In this document: one piece after another, positions 43,194 through 52,108 of the stretch
How the letters are laid out: the number at the start of each line of letters is the position of its first letter
How positions within the stretch are numbered: the first letter of the stretch is position 1
Assembly (NCBI RefSeq): GCF_965227785.1
Contig: NZ_OZ245785.1
Coordinates: forward strand, 1,736,001-1,800,000
Reading direction: 5' to 3'
DNA from: Gracilimonas sp965227785
GTDB taxonomy: Bacteria > Bacteroidota > Rhodothermia > Balneolales > Balneolaceae
DNA: 64,000 bases
The notes under the pieces: model-generated
Told to the model about the DNA's origin: nothing
Databases searched by the model: none
What the model saw: only the letters and a program-made list of their open reading frames with translations
Translations under genes and position numbers: made by a program

Positions 43194-44009
43194 CTACTCG
43201 CCAGAAGCAAAAGTCTCATTCAAAAACTCTTTCATCTCTTTCCAGCTCAGGCTGTCCGCTTGGGCATTGTAGGCCAGCGGGAGATCAAATTTCTTACCGA
43301 GGGAATCGGCGGTGGGGTTGGTATAGGCGTGGAGCGCACCATCATAGCTGATGTACTCGTAATCAGCATTTACTTCTTCATAAGCGTTAGTCAGGTTGGA
43401 CACATGCTCTTCGGTCACAAAAGGATCATCCGCGCCGTTTAAGATCAGGATGCGGGAGGTGAGACCTTCCTGAGGCATGACGGGAAGCTGGAGTCCGGCA
43501 TGAAAAGCTGCCACGCCATCCAGATCGGAACCGGAGTTGGCCATGGCCAGAATCACGCTTCCGCCAAAGCAGTAGCCTATGGCTCCGATCTGAGTGGAAT
43601 CCACATTTCCGCGATTTTTCAGGGTTTCCAGGGCAGCATTAAAGCGGGCTTTTGAGGTATCAAAATTGCTCATCACGTTATTGGAGAACTTCATGGCATC
43701 ATCCGGGTGATCTGCTTGTTTTCCTCCCCCATACATATCTACGGCCAGGGCTACATAGCCGAGTTTGGCCAGTTCATCAGCAGCCTTACGGGCGTGCTCA
43801 TCATGGCCCCACCACTCGTGTACTACGAGTACACCCGGACGTTTGTCAAAATTGTTTTCGTTCTGGCTGATATACCCGTTCATGGTAATTTCATCGGTGG
43901 AATAACTGATTTCCTGTCCCACCACATTTACCTGATTGGTGCTGTATTCACTTCTTCCACACGCCGCAATCAAAAATAAAACAGGCGCAAGCAGTAATAA
44001 TTTTTTCAT
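43194..44009 (-). CDS. dienelactone hydrolase family lipoprotein
   Basis: This 271-residue protein has lipobox LIAAC (Cys17) and is probably anchored in the envelope. The alpha/beta hydrolase core shows VLVVHEWWGHDEHARKAADE, the cysteine nucleophile elbow GAIGYCFGGSV, an acid in LILNGADDPFV and the histidine in YDGALHAYT. The Cys-Asp-His triad is that of dienelactone hydrolases, which open lactone rings; secreted members are mostly uncharacterised esterases. Length is typical. It lies between mosaic repeat block 4 and the HNH gene, with which it is divergent. Confidence 0.92.
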   Translation of the reverse strand: MKKLLLLAPVLFLIAACGRSEYSTNQVNVVGQEISYSTDEITMNGYISQNENNFDKRPGVLVVHEWWGHDEHARKAADELAKLGYVALAVDMYGGGKQADHPDDAMKFSNNVMSNFDTSKARFNAALETLKNRGNVDSTQIGAIGYCFGGSVILAMANSGSDLDGVAAFHAGLQLPVMPQEGLTSRILILNGADDPFVTEEHVSNLTNAYEEVNADYEYISYDGALHAYTNPTADSLGKKFDLPLAYNAQADSLSWKEMKEFLNETFASGE

Positions 44010-44191
44010 CTTGTATAATCCGTAGTTCGGTTGATATTCTTTGAATCGTTGAAGGGTATAAAAGTATTTGAGAGAGAATGGTTCCGGCCGGGTGATAAGT
44101 GTTGTTTATGGGGGTGATGGGACTCATCTTTAATTAATTCCCAAGTATTTGTAGTCATTGATAAACTCATTCTATAATTGTTGGAGTCAGT

Positions 44192-44238
44192 ATTTGTATG
44201 GTTTAATTCAATTTAGTTTATTTGCATAGCATACAAAT
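44192..44238. promoter_or_regulatory. inverted repeat upstream of the HNH nuclease gene
   Basis: ATTTGTATG (44192-44200) and its exact inverse CATACAAAT (44230-44238) lie in a very AT-rich stretch ending 15 bp before the TTG start. The spacing and place suit an operator, but no regulator gene is adjacent. Confidence 0.4.
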
Positions 44239-44252
44239 TTACCTATTCTATA

Positions 44253-44978
44253 TTGCGAAATCCCAAGTGGCATAGAGACGAAATCATTTTAGCCTTGGAT
44301 CTATATTTTCGAATGGATTCAAGTAAGATGACCAGCTCACACCCCGATATTGTTGAATTATCTCAATTATTGAATCGCCTTCCCATTCATGATGTTAGGC
44401 CAGATGAAGCAAAGTTTCGCAATCCCAATGGAGTGAACTTAAAACTTAATAATTTCAAGGCTTTTGATCCTTCCTATACAGGTAAAGGAATGGAGAATTT
44501 TGGGAAGCTTGATAAAAAAGTTTTTGAAGAGTTTGAATCTGATACAGACCGGCTTCATAGAATCGCAAATCGTCTTCGAGAGGTAAGTAAAGACCTTGAA
44601 TTAGCAAATCAACTGTATTTAATAAGTGAAAATGAAGTAGATGAACAACTTGAAGTCAAAGAAGGCGCGGTAATCTACAAACTCCATAAATATCGTGAGA
44701 GAAATACCTCCATCAACAAGAAGAAAAAAGAAAAGGAGTTCAAACGATTAGGGCGACTCCCTTGCGAAGCCTGTACTTTTGATTTCTTTCAAAAATATGG
44801 TGATTTGGGATATAAATATATCGAATGTCATCACCGTACTCCTCTTTCCGAATTTTCGAGCCAAACTAAAACTACTCTAAAAGATTTAGCATTGGTTTGT
44901 TCAAATTGTCACCGAATGCTTCACAGAAAAGTTGATACTCTTAGCGTTGAGGGGTTAAAGAACTTACTTTCTGCTTAA
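44253..44978 (+). CDS. HNH endonuclease (McrA-like)
   Basis: This 241-residue protein probably starts at TTG (MRNPKWHRDEIILALDLYFR); this N-terminal segment WxRDExILALDLY is shared by HNH nucleases of the ScoMcrA/5-methylcytosine-restriction type. The C-terminal HNH domain has CEACTFDFFQKYG, then the histidine pair ECHHRTPLSEF and LVCSNCHRMLHR, the two CxxC zinc knuckles around the HNH centre. It probably cuts DNA, perhaps modified phage DNA, in the cytoplasm. No methylase is adjacent. Base composition is more AT-rich than its neighbours and it sits in the repeat-rich zone, so it was probably acquired. Confidence 0.88.
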   Translation: MRNPKWHRDEIILALDLYFRMDSSKMTSSHPDIVELSQLLNRLPIHDVRPDEAKFRNPNGVNLKLNNFKAFDPSYTGKGMENFGKLDKKVFEEFESDTDRLHRIANRLREVSKDLELANQLYLISENEVDEQLEVKEGAVIYKLHKYRERNTSINKKKKEKEFKRLGRLPCEACTFDFFQKYGDLGYKYIECHHRTPLSEFSSQTKTTLKDLALVCSNCHRMLHRKVDTLSVEGLKNLLSA

Positions 44979-44979
44979 T

Positions 44980-45764
44980 CTCCATCAAGCCAACTCTGCC
45001 TACGGAGGAATCAAAAACCCTACCCTTCCTCATTCAAAATTAGCTCATCGACATATCCGCTTTTTGCCACAAAAGCACTAAAAACAAATGAAAAGGGGAA
45101 GATGGGATATGGTTTTTGGTTGTGCTAAGCAAAACTTTATGGCTTATTCAGATCTTGGATCAGGTCCGGGATGACAAGCGTTTAATTGGTAAATAACCAA
45201 TGGTGGACTAGCGATTAACGAATTGTAACCCTCTTTCGGGAGATTGCTTCGTCGCTTTATATCCCAACCTTTTTTAAACGGTAGCCTCCTCGCAAAGGGT
45301 AACACTGTCTGTTTAACATTGCCCCCATGATTTGCGAATAACCGATGGACCGAATGACCAATTTGCGATTTTTTTTACGGGATCACTGCCTTTATTCAAT
45401 CAGATCCTTCACTTCGTTCAGGATGACACTAACATGTGGGCATTATCTTGTGCCGTCGCTGACGGCATCGCCCCGGTTGCGGGACGTAAGGAATGCGCGA
45501 ACAGGCCTGTCATCCCGAGTGAATGAGCATCGCGAATGACGAGGGATCTCCGTGAAATGGGAATGTCCGATTGACCGATCGGTGATATTTTTTCACCCAC
45601 CCTTCGCTCCGACGCAGAGCGTCAGGGGCGAGTTCGTGTAGCCACATAAGGGAGATTGCTTCGTCGTTATGTATCCTAAATTCATCATACTTGGCAGCCT
45701 CCTCGCAAAGACCGGTGGTAAAGCTGTAGAACTCTAATTTTGGTCATTGGGATTTGGGATTTAC
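44980..45764. repeat. mosaic intergenic repeat block 5 (no gene seen)
   Basis: This is a 785-bp gap with GGGAGATTGCTTCGTCG twice (45239-45255 and 45651-45667), TTTGCGAATAACCGATGGAC, CCTTCACTTCGTTCAGGATG (45406-45425), GACGGCATCGCCCCGG, and TCATCCCGAGTGAATGAGCA. The hairpin GACGC-AGA-GCGTC lies inside CTTCGCTCC..GGGGCGAG (about 45604-45632). The core GAAGGGTTGAAACCCATTC is absent here. Short open frames in this block are repeat-derived. Confidence 0.85.
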
Positions 45765-47063
45765 CTAATCTATCAAAATCCACTCTTCCTGTGGGGGAAC
45801 CAAAAACCGGGCGCCGTCTTCGGTTACCACCGCCATCTCTTCCACGGATATGGTTTTGTAGGTGCTGTCGGTGAGGGGCCAGCTGTGGAAGCCATCAAAA
45901 GCAAAAACCATTCCCGGCTTAAGGAATTTCTGGGCTGAAGCGCGCTGGCCGGGCGTGTGGGAACCACCTAAATTCGGTCCTGTGTCGTGGGCTACATATC
46001 CCACCGGGTGACCGGTGCTCCACATCACATATTCCGATCCGTTTTCTTCCATGAGCTTTCGCTGGGCGGCGTCCACATCTTCTCCGCGAACGCCGGGCTT
46101 CATGACGTTAAAAGCGGCCCGGTTTCCGGCTTTGGCCGACTCCCAGTAAAACTGAATGTCTTCCGGGGCTTCGGTCTCTCCCTCCTTCAATACATAGGCA
46201 AAACGCTGGATATCACTTACCCACCGGTCGTAGAGCTTAATACCAAAGTCGGTCTGAATTACATCGCCGGGCATAATCACTTTTTCGGTGGCGTGGGAAT
46301 GTCCGCGGTCGGCGCCGGAATTCACATTTGGATTTTGACTTGGATTCCAGGCCTCGCCCACGCCGTACTCTTCCATCCTTGCATCCAGGAAAGCCGCTAC
46401 TTCGGCATCAGTGGTTACCCCGGGCTCAATGATTTCATAGGCTTCCAGTTGCCATTGGGCGGTGAGCTCGGCAGCCTTGGTCATGATCTCCACTTCACGG
46501 GGCGTTTTTACCGACAGCCATTCGTATATCAGTTCCTCAGAAGAAACCAACCGGCCGGACAATTCGGTGCCCAAAGCTGCCTCCAGAGCCTCTCGCTGTG
46601 TGAAACTGAGTCCGTCAGCTTGCGCATTTGAGGCCGACGAATTCACGGCAATGGTCTCAAAATCCTGATTCTTCATAAACTCCGCAGCCTGCTCCATAGC
46701 CGAAGCTCCCCGCTTTACCGGAATCACTTCATCGTGGATATCCAGTTCACCCAGCGCCGTGGCTTCCCCAACCGGAGAATACACGCGTGAGTGAAAACCG
46801 TCTTCATACATGTAAAACAAAAAAGCTGCGGTTCCTCCTGCGTTTTCTCCACCAATGTGATCGGCTATCGGGTCATTATTATTTTCGCGGCAAATTACGA
46901 TCCAGGCATCCACCCCGGATGCTTCCATGGCCTGAGGTAACAGGGTGGAAATTCGCTCTTTGCGTATCTCAGGCCACGGCGATTCTCCCCACTCAATAGG
47001 CGGCTTGGTTTCAGAAGTACAGGCGGTGGAGATAATCAGAAGTGCAAATATATAGCGGAGCAT
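45765..47063 (-). CDS. M24 family metallopeptidase lipoprotein (Xaa-Pro aminopeptidase-like)
   Basis: The preferred ATG gives 432 residues with a lipoprotein signal MLRYIFALLIISTAC (Cys15); the frame is open 132 bp further upstream, in intergenic sequence. The creatinase-like N-terminal domain is followed by the pita-bread domain with metal-ligand regions VIQTDFGIKLYDRWVSDIQR and MWSTGHPVGYVAHDTGPN, a glutamate around FAFDGFHSW and EEMAVVTEDG at the end. Family enzymes remove N-terminal residues before proline from short peptides. The SDIQR and HPVG parts are somewhat diverged from canonical aminopeptidase P. It is probably periplasmic and joins the S9 peptidase in peptide use. Confidence 0.9.
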   Translation of the reverse strand: MLRYIFALLIISTACTSETKPPIEWGESPWPEIRKERISTLLPQAMEASGVDAWIVICRENNNDPIADHIGGENAGGTAAFLFYMYEDGFHSRVYSPVGEATALGELDIHDEVIPVKRGASAMEQAAEFMKNQDFETIAVNSSASNAQADGLSFTQREALEAALGTELSGRLVSSEELIYEWLSVKTPREVEIMTKAAELTAQWQLEAYEIIEPGVTTDAEVAAFLDARMEEYGVGEAWNPSQNPNVNSGADRGHSHATEKVIMPGDVIQTDFGIKLYDRWVSDIQRFAYVLKEGETEAPEDIQFYWESAKAGNRAAFNVMKPGVRGEDVDAAQRKLMEENGSEYVMWSTGHPVGYVAHDTGPNLGGSHTPGQRASAQKFLKPGMVFAFDGFHSWPLTDSTYKTISVEEMAVVTEDGARFLVPPQEEWILID

Positions 47064-47370
47064 AGCGAGGGGTTGTTGTTTGAATTGCCAGAATATCGGC
47101 TTTTTAAGCTCTAAGCTCCAAATTGCAATGACCAAACAAGGAGTCTGCAAAGCCGTGAACGAATTGGTAAACATGGAATGGCTTAGCTCCTTCATTCCGT
47201 ATGCACTTCATTCAGGATCACTTCTTTAGGGAGAGGGTAAGCTTTATCCAGGTAGTTATGGCTCATTAGTCCATTCCTGCCCGTCATTGGTCATTTGGGT
47301 TTAGAGCATGTGATTTTCTATAAACCCTGTTTTAAGGCCGAAAAATTAGCCATACATTAAAAATTATAAT
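47064..47370. other. gene-free stretch between the M24 peptidase and Fic genes
   Basis: About 300 bp contain no convincing gene. A degraded form of the repeat unit (CCTTCATTCCGTATGCACTTCATTCAGGATCAC near 47191-47223, interrupted relative to other copies) and GTCATTGGTCATTTGGG-type footprints can be seen. Confidence 0.6.
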
Positions 47371-47406
47371 TTTTGCGGTATGGTCGGGCAAATATGTTAT
47401 ATTTGC
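47371..47406 (+). promoter_or_regulatory. Fic gene promoter with a palindromic operator
   Basis: TTTTG (47371-47375) and TATATTTG (47398-47405) form a good -33/-7 pair of Bacteroidota type, 22 bp apart and 41 bp before the start codon. The perfect palindrome GCAAATAT-GTT-ATATTTGC (47388-47406) covers the -7 element, so a protein bound there would block transcription. TTTGCGGT occurs twice (47372-47379 and 47402-47409). Confidence 0.7.
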
Positions 47407-47446
47407 GGTCAGAATCCGAACTAAACATTAATTAACTGGTTTTTTA

Positions 47447-48583
47447 ATGCCTAAAATGCCACTTTATACCGTGAATCCGGATCGCAATGAGCCGTGGAAT
47501 GCGCTGCCCGAGCTGCCCATCCACCCGGAATTGTACCGCTCGCTTCCCGTATATGAACAGCTGGGCAAGGCTAAAGAGGCCCTGGCCTTACTGGCCGGCC
47601 GGAGTGTCGCCATCCCGAATCCCGGCGTGCTTATCAATTCCATCACTCTGCAGGAAGCGAAAGACTCCAGTGCCATCGAGAATATTTTCACCACCGATGA
47701 TGAGTTATACCAGGCATTCAGTGACGCCCAAACCGAGATGGAAGCTTCAGGCTCGGCTAAGGAAGTGCTTCGTTACCGGGAAGCGTTGTGGCAGGGATAT
47801 AACTACCTGAACGAGCAAAAGAAGTTTGACCGGGACTATTTTGTTCAGTTGTACCGGGAAATCAAGGAAGCCGGCGATGGTATCCGTCCGCCCTTCGCAC
47901 GCACCTACATCCGGATGGGAGGCAGTGGCCCCAATGCCGGAAAGCCTATCTACACTCCGCCCCGTGGCGAAGGCGTGGTTGAGGCTAAGCTGGAGAACCT
48001 GCTTCATTTTCTGAACGACCCTGATATCCCCCCAGCTGAGCCTTTGCTTAAGCTGGCTATTGCTCATTACCAGTTTGAAGTGATTCACCCTTTCAGGGAT
48101 GGAAACGGCAGGGTGGGCCGCATCATGAATATCCACCTGCTCACTCACTCCGGCTTGCTGGAGATGCCAATCCTGTATTTGAGTCGTTATATCATCCGGC
48201 ATAAGGAGGATTATTACGAAACACTTGCGGGTGTTTCTCAACGCAGCGACTGGGAGAGCTGGTTTATTTTTATGCTGAAAGCAGTGGAAACTACCGCACG
48301 GCTGACCTACCGAAAAGTGAATGACATCATCGAAACCAAGGAATCCCTGCTTGACGTGATCCGGGAAAAAACCTCCGTACGTCGTCCCGAACAATTAGCC
48401 GAGGCCATCTTCTTACAACCATATGTGAAGGTTAATCACCTTGTGGAAAACGGTATTTATGCAGAAAATACCGCCCGCAATTACCTTAACGAACTTGCGG
48501 ACATCGGTATTCTGGAGAAGCGACAAATCAAAGGCCGGCATTATTATGTAAACATGGAACTGGAGCAGATTTTGTCTTATTGA
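47447..48583 (+). CDS. Fic family protein with inhibitory motif and C-terminal winged helix
   Basis: This 378-residue protein has an N-terminal Fic_N region and the intrinsic inhibitory motif SSAIEN (Ser74 to Asn79), which places it in class II. The Fic core HPFRDGNGRVGR (214-224 and following) holds the catalytic His214, with the flap region around TYIRMGGSGPN. A winged-helix-like domain lies at residues about 300-378 (AIFLQPYVKVNHLVENGIYA). Fic proteins transfer AMP or related groups to target hydroxyls, and this type is usually self-inhibited. The winged helix and the palindrome on its promoter suggest autoregulation. No separate antitoxin gene is adjacent. Confidence 0.93.
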   Translation: MPKMPLYTVNPDRNEPWNALPELPIHPELYRSLPVYEQLGKAKEALALLAGRSVAIPNPGVLINSITLQEAKDSSAIENIFTTDDELYQAFSDAQTEMEASGSAKEVLRYREALWQGYNYLNEQKKFDRDYFVQLYREIKEAGDGIRPPFARTYIRMGGSGPNAGKPIYTPPRGEGVVEAKLENLLHFLNDPDIPPAEPLLKLAIAHYQFEVIHPFRDGNGRVGRIMNIHLLTHSGLLEMPILYLSRYIIRHKEDYYETLAGVSQRSDWESWFIFMLKAVETTARLTYRKVNDIIETKESLLDVIREKTSVRRPEQLAEAIFLQPYVKVNHLVENGIYAENTARNYLNELADIGILEKRQIKGRHYYVNMELEQILSY

Positions 48584-48589
48584 GCTGAG

Positions 48590-49200
48590 GGAAGGAGCTC
48601 CCTGATTTGCGAATAATCAATGGACCGAACGACCGATTTGTGATTTCGTTTCCAAGGATAATACCCCCACCAACCACCGCGAAGGGTTGAAACCCATTCG
48701 CTTGCTTAATGGAATACAGCTTTCCCCAGCCCGTCATCCCGAAGAAATGAACACCGCGAATGACTGAGGGATCTCTGTGAATTGCGAATGACCGATGGAC
48801 CGAATGACCGATTTTCGATCTTATTTCCTGCAACATTACCCGACGCGAAGGGTTAAAACCCGTTCGCTTATGTAATGGATAACAATCTGCTCCTATCTCA
48901 CCATCCGGAAATTCCATTGCCCGGCAAACCATCAGAACAGGCGTCCTCTTTCCCTGCGGCAGTTTTGTCAAAACCAATGCACGAGTTGCACGCCGGAGGG
49001 AAAGAGACAGACCTGCCTGCCGGCACAGGCAGGGATAGGGTCCTTTAGCGAAGGATACAACTGACTTTACCTGCTCACATCTTTCATTCCGAAGCAGGAG
49101 CTTCGGAGCAAGGTGGACTGGGGAGACGAGAAGTAAAGGCATGAATAGTATCCTTTAAACGAGCCAATGGGTTTCAACCCTTCGCTCTTTAGGTAGTTTT
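48590..49200. repeat. mosaic intergenic repeat block 6
   Basis: Two tandem TTTGCGAAT..GACCGATTT units each carry the core hairpin (48681-48699; diverged copy 48847-48865). TCATCCCGAAGAAATGAACA lies between them. The CTCTTTCCCT / AGGGAAAGAG pair follows (48946-48961, 48991-49006), then a CCTGCCTGCCGGCACAGGCAGG palindrome-like stretch, a CGAAGC..GCTTCG hairpin and an inverted core copy (49165-49183). No gene is seen; a 204-residue open frame on the minus strand is built from repeats. Confidence 0.88.
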
Positions 49201-49228
49201 TGAGAAGAAAGAAACTCCCTGATTTACC

Positions 49229-50689
49229 CTAATTAAGTTCTACTTTCTCGGAGATGTAATTATTGTAGTATTTCATCTGTACCACTTCACCATCCTGATT
49301 CCGGATGAAGCGCATGCTTTCGCCATCTTCCCCGTTATCGCGAATGCGTACAAAATGATCTTTCTCCACCCTTCGATACTTAGAAAATTCTCCGGGATCA
49401 CTTGACGGAAGTCCCATCCTCACCAGTTTATCTCCCCAGGTCCCTACGTAGCCGGTGCTCTTCATAACTTCACCCTGATAATATCCGGCATATTCTTTGA
49501 GTTCTTCAGCCAGTTCTTCATCAGCGGCTTCAATGCTGCCGGCTTCAGATAGTATGCTGTGTATTCCACGGGCATATTTACCGGGATTCGGGTTACTGCT
49601 GTTAATCATCACCGAATAGGCCATCTTGGTTTCGGGGTTCATCATCAGAGTGCTCTTATATCCGGGACAGTGACCGCCGTGCCCTACCCATTTCTTCCCA
49701 TCGGGACCTTTATAGACGGCAAACCCAAGCCCCCAGCTGGTACCGAAATCGCTATCCATCCAGTGGATGTTGTGCATGTTTTTGATGGTAGCCGGGTGCA
49801 GGATCTCCTCTTCTTCCGCATCATACAGCCGGAACTGCCAGGCAGCGAAGTCGGCCAGGTCTTCTACGGTTGAGCTGAAACCGGCGGCAGGAGTAACTCC
49901 GTTGGGATCGAACATCTCCACCGGATGTTGCTCGCCTTCAAAAGTTTCAAAGGAATGGCCCACAGCCAATTGACCGCCCCACAAATCTTCGGGCATATCG
50001 GGCCGGGTATCATCCAGATCCAGAGGGTTCAGAATGTGTTCTTCCACATAGCTTTCAAAATCCTGCCCGGACACTTCTTCCACAATGTATCCGAGCAATG
50101 CCATGGCTAAGTTACTGTACTGAAAATAGGTGGAGGAGGGATACAGCGTTTGCTGACTGTTCAGCTTATCCAGCACCTCTTGTTTTGTGGGAAACTCCTG
50201 TTCAGGATCCGTCCAGTGCGGCCATGCATTTTCCCGGGGAAGGCCGGATGAATGAGTAAGCAAATTCCGTATGGTAATTGGGCCGCTCAGCTCATACTGC
50301 TGCTGAAGGTCAAAATCAGGCAACACTTCTTCCACACGATCGTCCAGCCTCAGCTTTCCTTCTTCATACAAATTCATGATAGAGACAGAAGTAAAAAGCT
50401 TGGAAATGGAGCATATACTGCAGATGGTATTGGTTTCCATCTCGATGCCCTCTTCGGGATTGGACTGTCCATAGGCACCTTTCCAAACTACCTCCTGACC
50501 TTTCAGAGCAATGGCACTGATGCCGGGCAGCTCATCGTACTTCTGCATGGCATCCAGCCACACTTCAACCATAACAATGGCCTCCGAATAGTCCGTTTTG
50601 GTTTCCTTTTCTCCGTTCTCCTCTTCCTGTGCATAAACAACGAGACTTCCTGCAAGCAGTACAATCAGCAGTAATAATTTCTTTCCCAT
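49229..50689 (-). CDS. secreted serine hydrolase, beta-lactamase/class C penicillin-binding fold
   Basis: This 486-residue protein has a signal peptide ending VVYAQ (residue 21). The beta-lactamase-related catalytic domain (about 40-380) shows SxxK in SICSISKLFTS, YxN in YSNLAMALLGY and an HxG-type motif in WVGHGGHCPGY. A C-terminal all-beta domain of about 90 residues (YAGYYQGEVMKSTGYVG) follows. Such proteins are esterases, D-amino-acid peptidases or transpeptidase relatives rather than true beta-lactamases. It acts in the periplasm. It is a single gene between repeat blocks. Confidence 0.92.
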   Translation of the reverse strand: MGKKLLLLIVLLAGSLVVYAQEEENGEKETKTDYSEAIVMVEVWLDAMQKYDELPGISAIALKGQEVVWKGAYGQSNPEEGIEMETNTICSICSISKLFTSVSIMNLYEEGKLRLDDRVEEVLPDFDLQQQYELSGPITIRNLLTHSSGLPRENAWPHWTDPEQEFPTKQEVLDKLNSQQTLYPSSTYFQYSNLAMALLGYIVEEVSGQDFESYVEEHILNPLDLDDTRPDMPEDLWGGQLAVGHSFETFEGEQHPVEMFDPNGVTPAAGFSSTVEDLADFAAWQFRLYDAEEEEILHPATIKNMHNIHWMDSDFGTSWGLGFAVYKGPDGKKWVGHGGHCPGYKSTLMMNPETKMAYSVMINSSNPNPGKYARGIHSILSEAGSIEAADEELAEELKEYAGYYQGEVMKSTGYVGTWGDKLVRMGLPSSDPGEFSKYRRVEKDHFVRIRDNGEDGESMRFIRNQDGEVVQMKYYNNYISEKVELN

Positions 50690-50754
50690 GATCCCCTGAT
50701 TAGATTAGTGTTGAATCCATGGAATTGAAACATTTATAACCGTTTTTGCAAAAT

Positions 50755-51370
50755 TTTTTTGTCCGGGATCGCTGCCTTTATTCAATCAGATCCTTCACTT
50801 CGTTCAGGGTGACACAAACATGTGGTCATTTTCTTATGCCGTCGCTGACGGCATCGCCCCGGCTGCGGGGCGTAAGGAATGCATGAAGAGGCCCTGTCAT
50901 CCCGAGTGAATGAGCATCGCGAATGACGAGGGATCTCCTTTACCCGGCAACCAGCGATTACAGGAGTCCTTTCCCCTTGCGAAGGGGAAAGACAGAAAGG
51001 GGTCCGCCGGCTATGGATAACGCTGCCTGTTTAACATTGCCCCCATGATTTGCGAACGACCGATGGACCGAATGACCAATTTGCGATTTTGCTTTTAACG
51101 ATAATACCCCCACCAACCTCCGCGAAGGGTTGAAACCCATTCGCTTGTGTAAAGGGATACGGCCTGCCCTAACCCAATATCCCCTCACCATCCGTCATCC
51201 CGGATCTGATCCGGGATCTCCTTTTCCTACCCTCAAACTATCCAAGGAGTCCTCTAGCCAAGAACATCACTGTTTTCATTTACCCACCCTTCGCTCCGAC
51301 GCAGAGTGTCAGGAGCGAGTGGAACAATCCACCCCAACCTTAACATTGGTCTTTAGTCATTGAAACTTGG
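50755..51370. repeat. mosaic intergenic repeat block 7
   Basis: The order is CCTTCACTTCGTTCAGGGTG (50792-50811), CTGACGGCATCGCCCCGG..GCGTAAGG, TCATCCCGAGTGAATGAGCA, TCCTTTCCCCTTGCGAAGGG, TTTGCGAACGACCGATGGAC, core hairpin (51124-51142), TCATCCCGGATCTGATCCGG, and CTTCGCTCCGACGCAGAG..GGAGCGAG (about 51289-51321). It is a near repeat of the order in block 5. No gene is seen. Confidence 0.88.
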
Positions 51371-51389
51371 AGTTTGGGATTTCGCCCCG

Positions 51390-51914
51390 CTAAATCACTT
51401 CTTCCACATAATGCTCCACATCAAAGGCATCCATGGGAGACGTTTTCTTCAGGTACAGCGGGTGGTGCGGATGGCCGGCTTTAGAAATGCGTCCTCGGGT
51501 AAAGAACCGGTTGCCGTTACCGGAAATGGCATCATAAATATCCTGCAGGCAGCGCGACAAATACGGCCGCTTTTCAATCAGTGTTCCCCAGGCACACCAG
51601 ATATCAGCGGATAGATCGTTGGTCAGTTCAGCAATCACTTCCACATTCTTATCATGAATTTTCTTCTGAAAGTTTTTATGCATCTTATCCGGGTTGGTAG
51701 CGCGCTGTGGATACAGGTTGAACATCAGCCAGCCATCGTAGTCGTGTTCCATCGCAAACCGGGCTACAGATGCCACGGTGGGATCCAAATCACCCGGCTT
51801 AGCCGTGGATGGGTTCACCCCAAAACAAATCAGCGGTTTATCGCCTTCCTGCCCTAAAGAATAACGGGTTAACGGTTCGTCGTGGTGGTAAATCCAGGGT
51901 CGATTGGGGTACAT
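51390..51914 (-). CDS. DUF1643 domain protein
   Basis: The ATG chosen gives 174 residues (MYPNRPWIYHHDEPLTRYSL); the frame is open to a GTG 78 bp upstream, and the exact start is uncertain because no good ribosome site is seen. The domain pattern is clear: LTRYSLG, ICFGVNPSTAKPGDLDPTVA, GWLMFNLYPQRATNPDKM and IWCAWG. DUF1643 proteins are widespread, often on plasmids and phages, and their function is unknown. It is divergent from tilS, with AT-rich TTCAAAATTC footprints between the two genes. Confidence 0.85.
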   Translation of the reverse strand: MYPNRPWIYHHDEPLTRYSLGQEGDKPLICFGVNPSTAKPGDLDPTVASVARFAMEHDYDGWLMFNLYPQRATNPDKMHKNFQKKIHDKNVEVIAELTNDLSADIWCAWGTLIEKRPYLSRCLQDIYDAISGNGNRFFTRGRISKAGHPHHPLYLKKTSPMDAFDVEHYVEEVI

Positions 51915-52108
51915 ATAGCGGGTATGACTCGATTTTTTTTTGAGGACGGAATATCGAAGTTTTAGTTTCCAAGTTCCAAGCCTAAAGAACACCCAACAAG
52001 GAACTCCGAACGTTTAAAAAGGAGATAACTTCAACCAACATTCAAAATTCAAAGTTGGGCGTTCCTTGTTGGATGTTCATCTTTCCAATTTTCTTCCTAC
52101 TTTTTTCT

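Noticed and set aside
47747..48394. 215-residue open frame antisense to the Fic gene
   Set aside because: It is a shadow of the Fic coding frame, with no start site or family pattern.
48528..49142. 204-residue open frame on the minus strand after the Fic gene
   Set aside because: It runs through mosaic repeat block 6 and shares its words (LHKRTGFNPSR) with open frames in other blocks, so it reflects repeats and not a gene.
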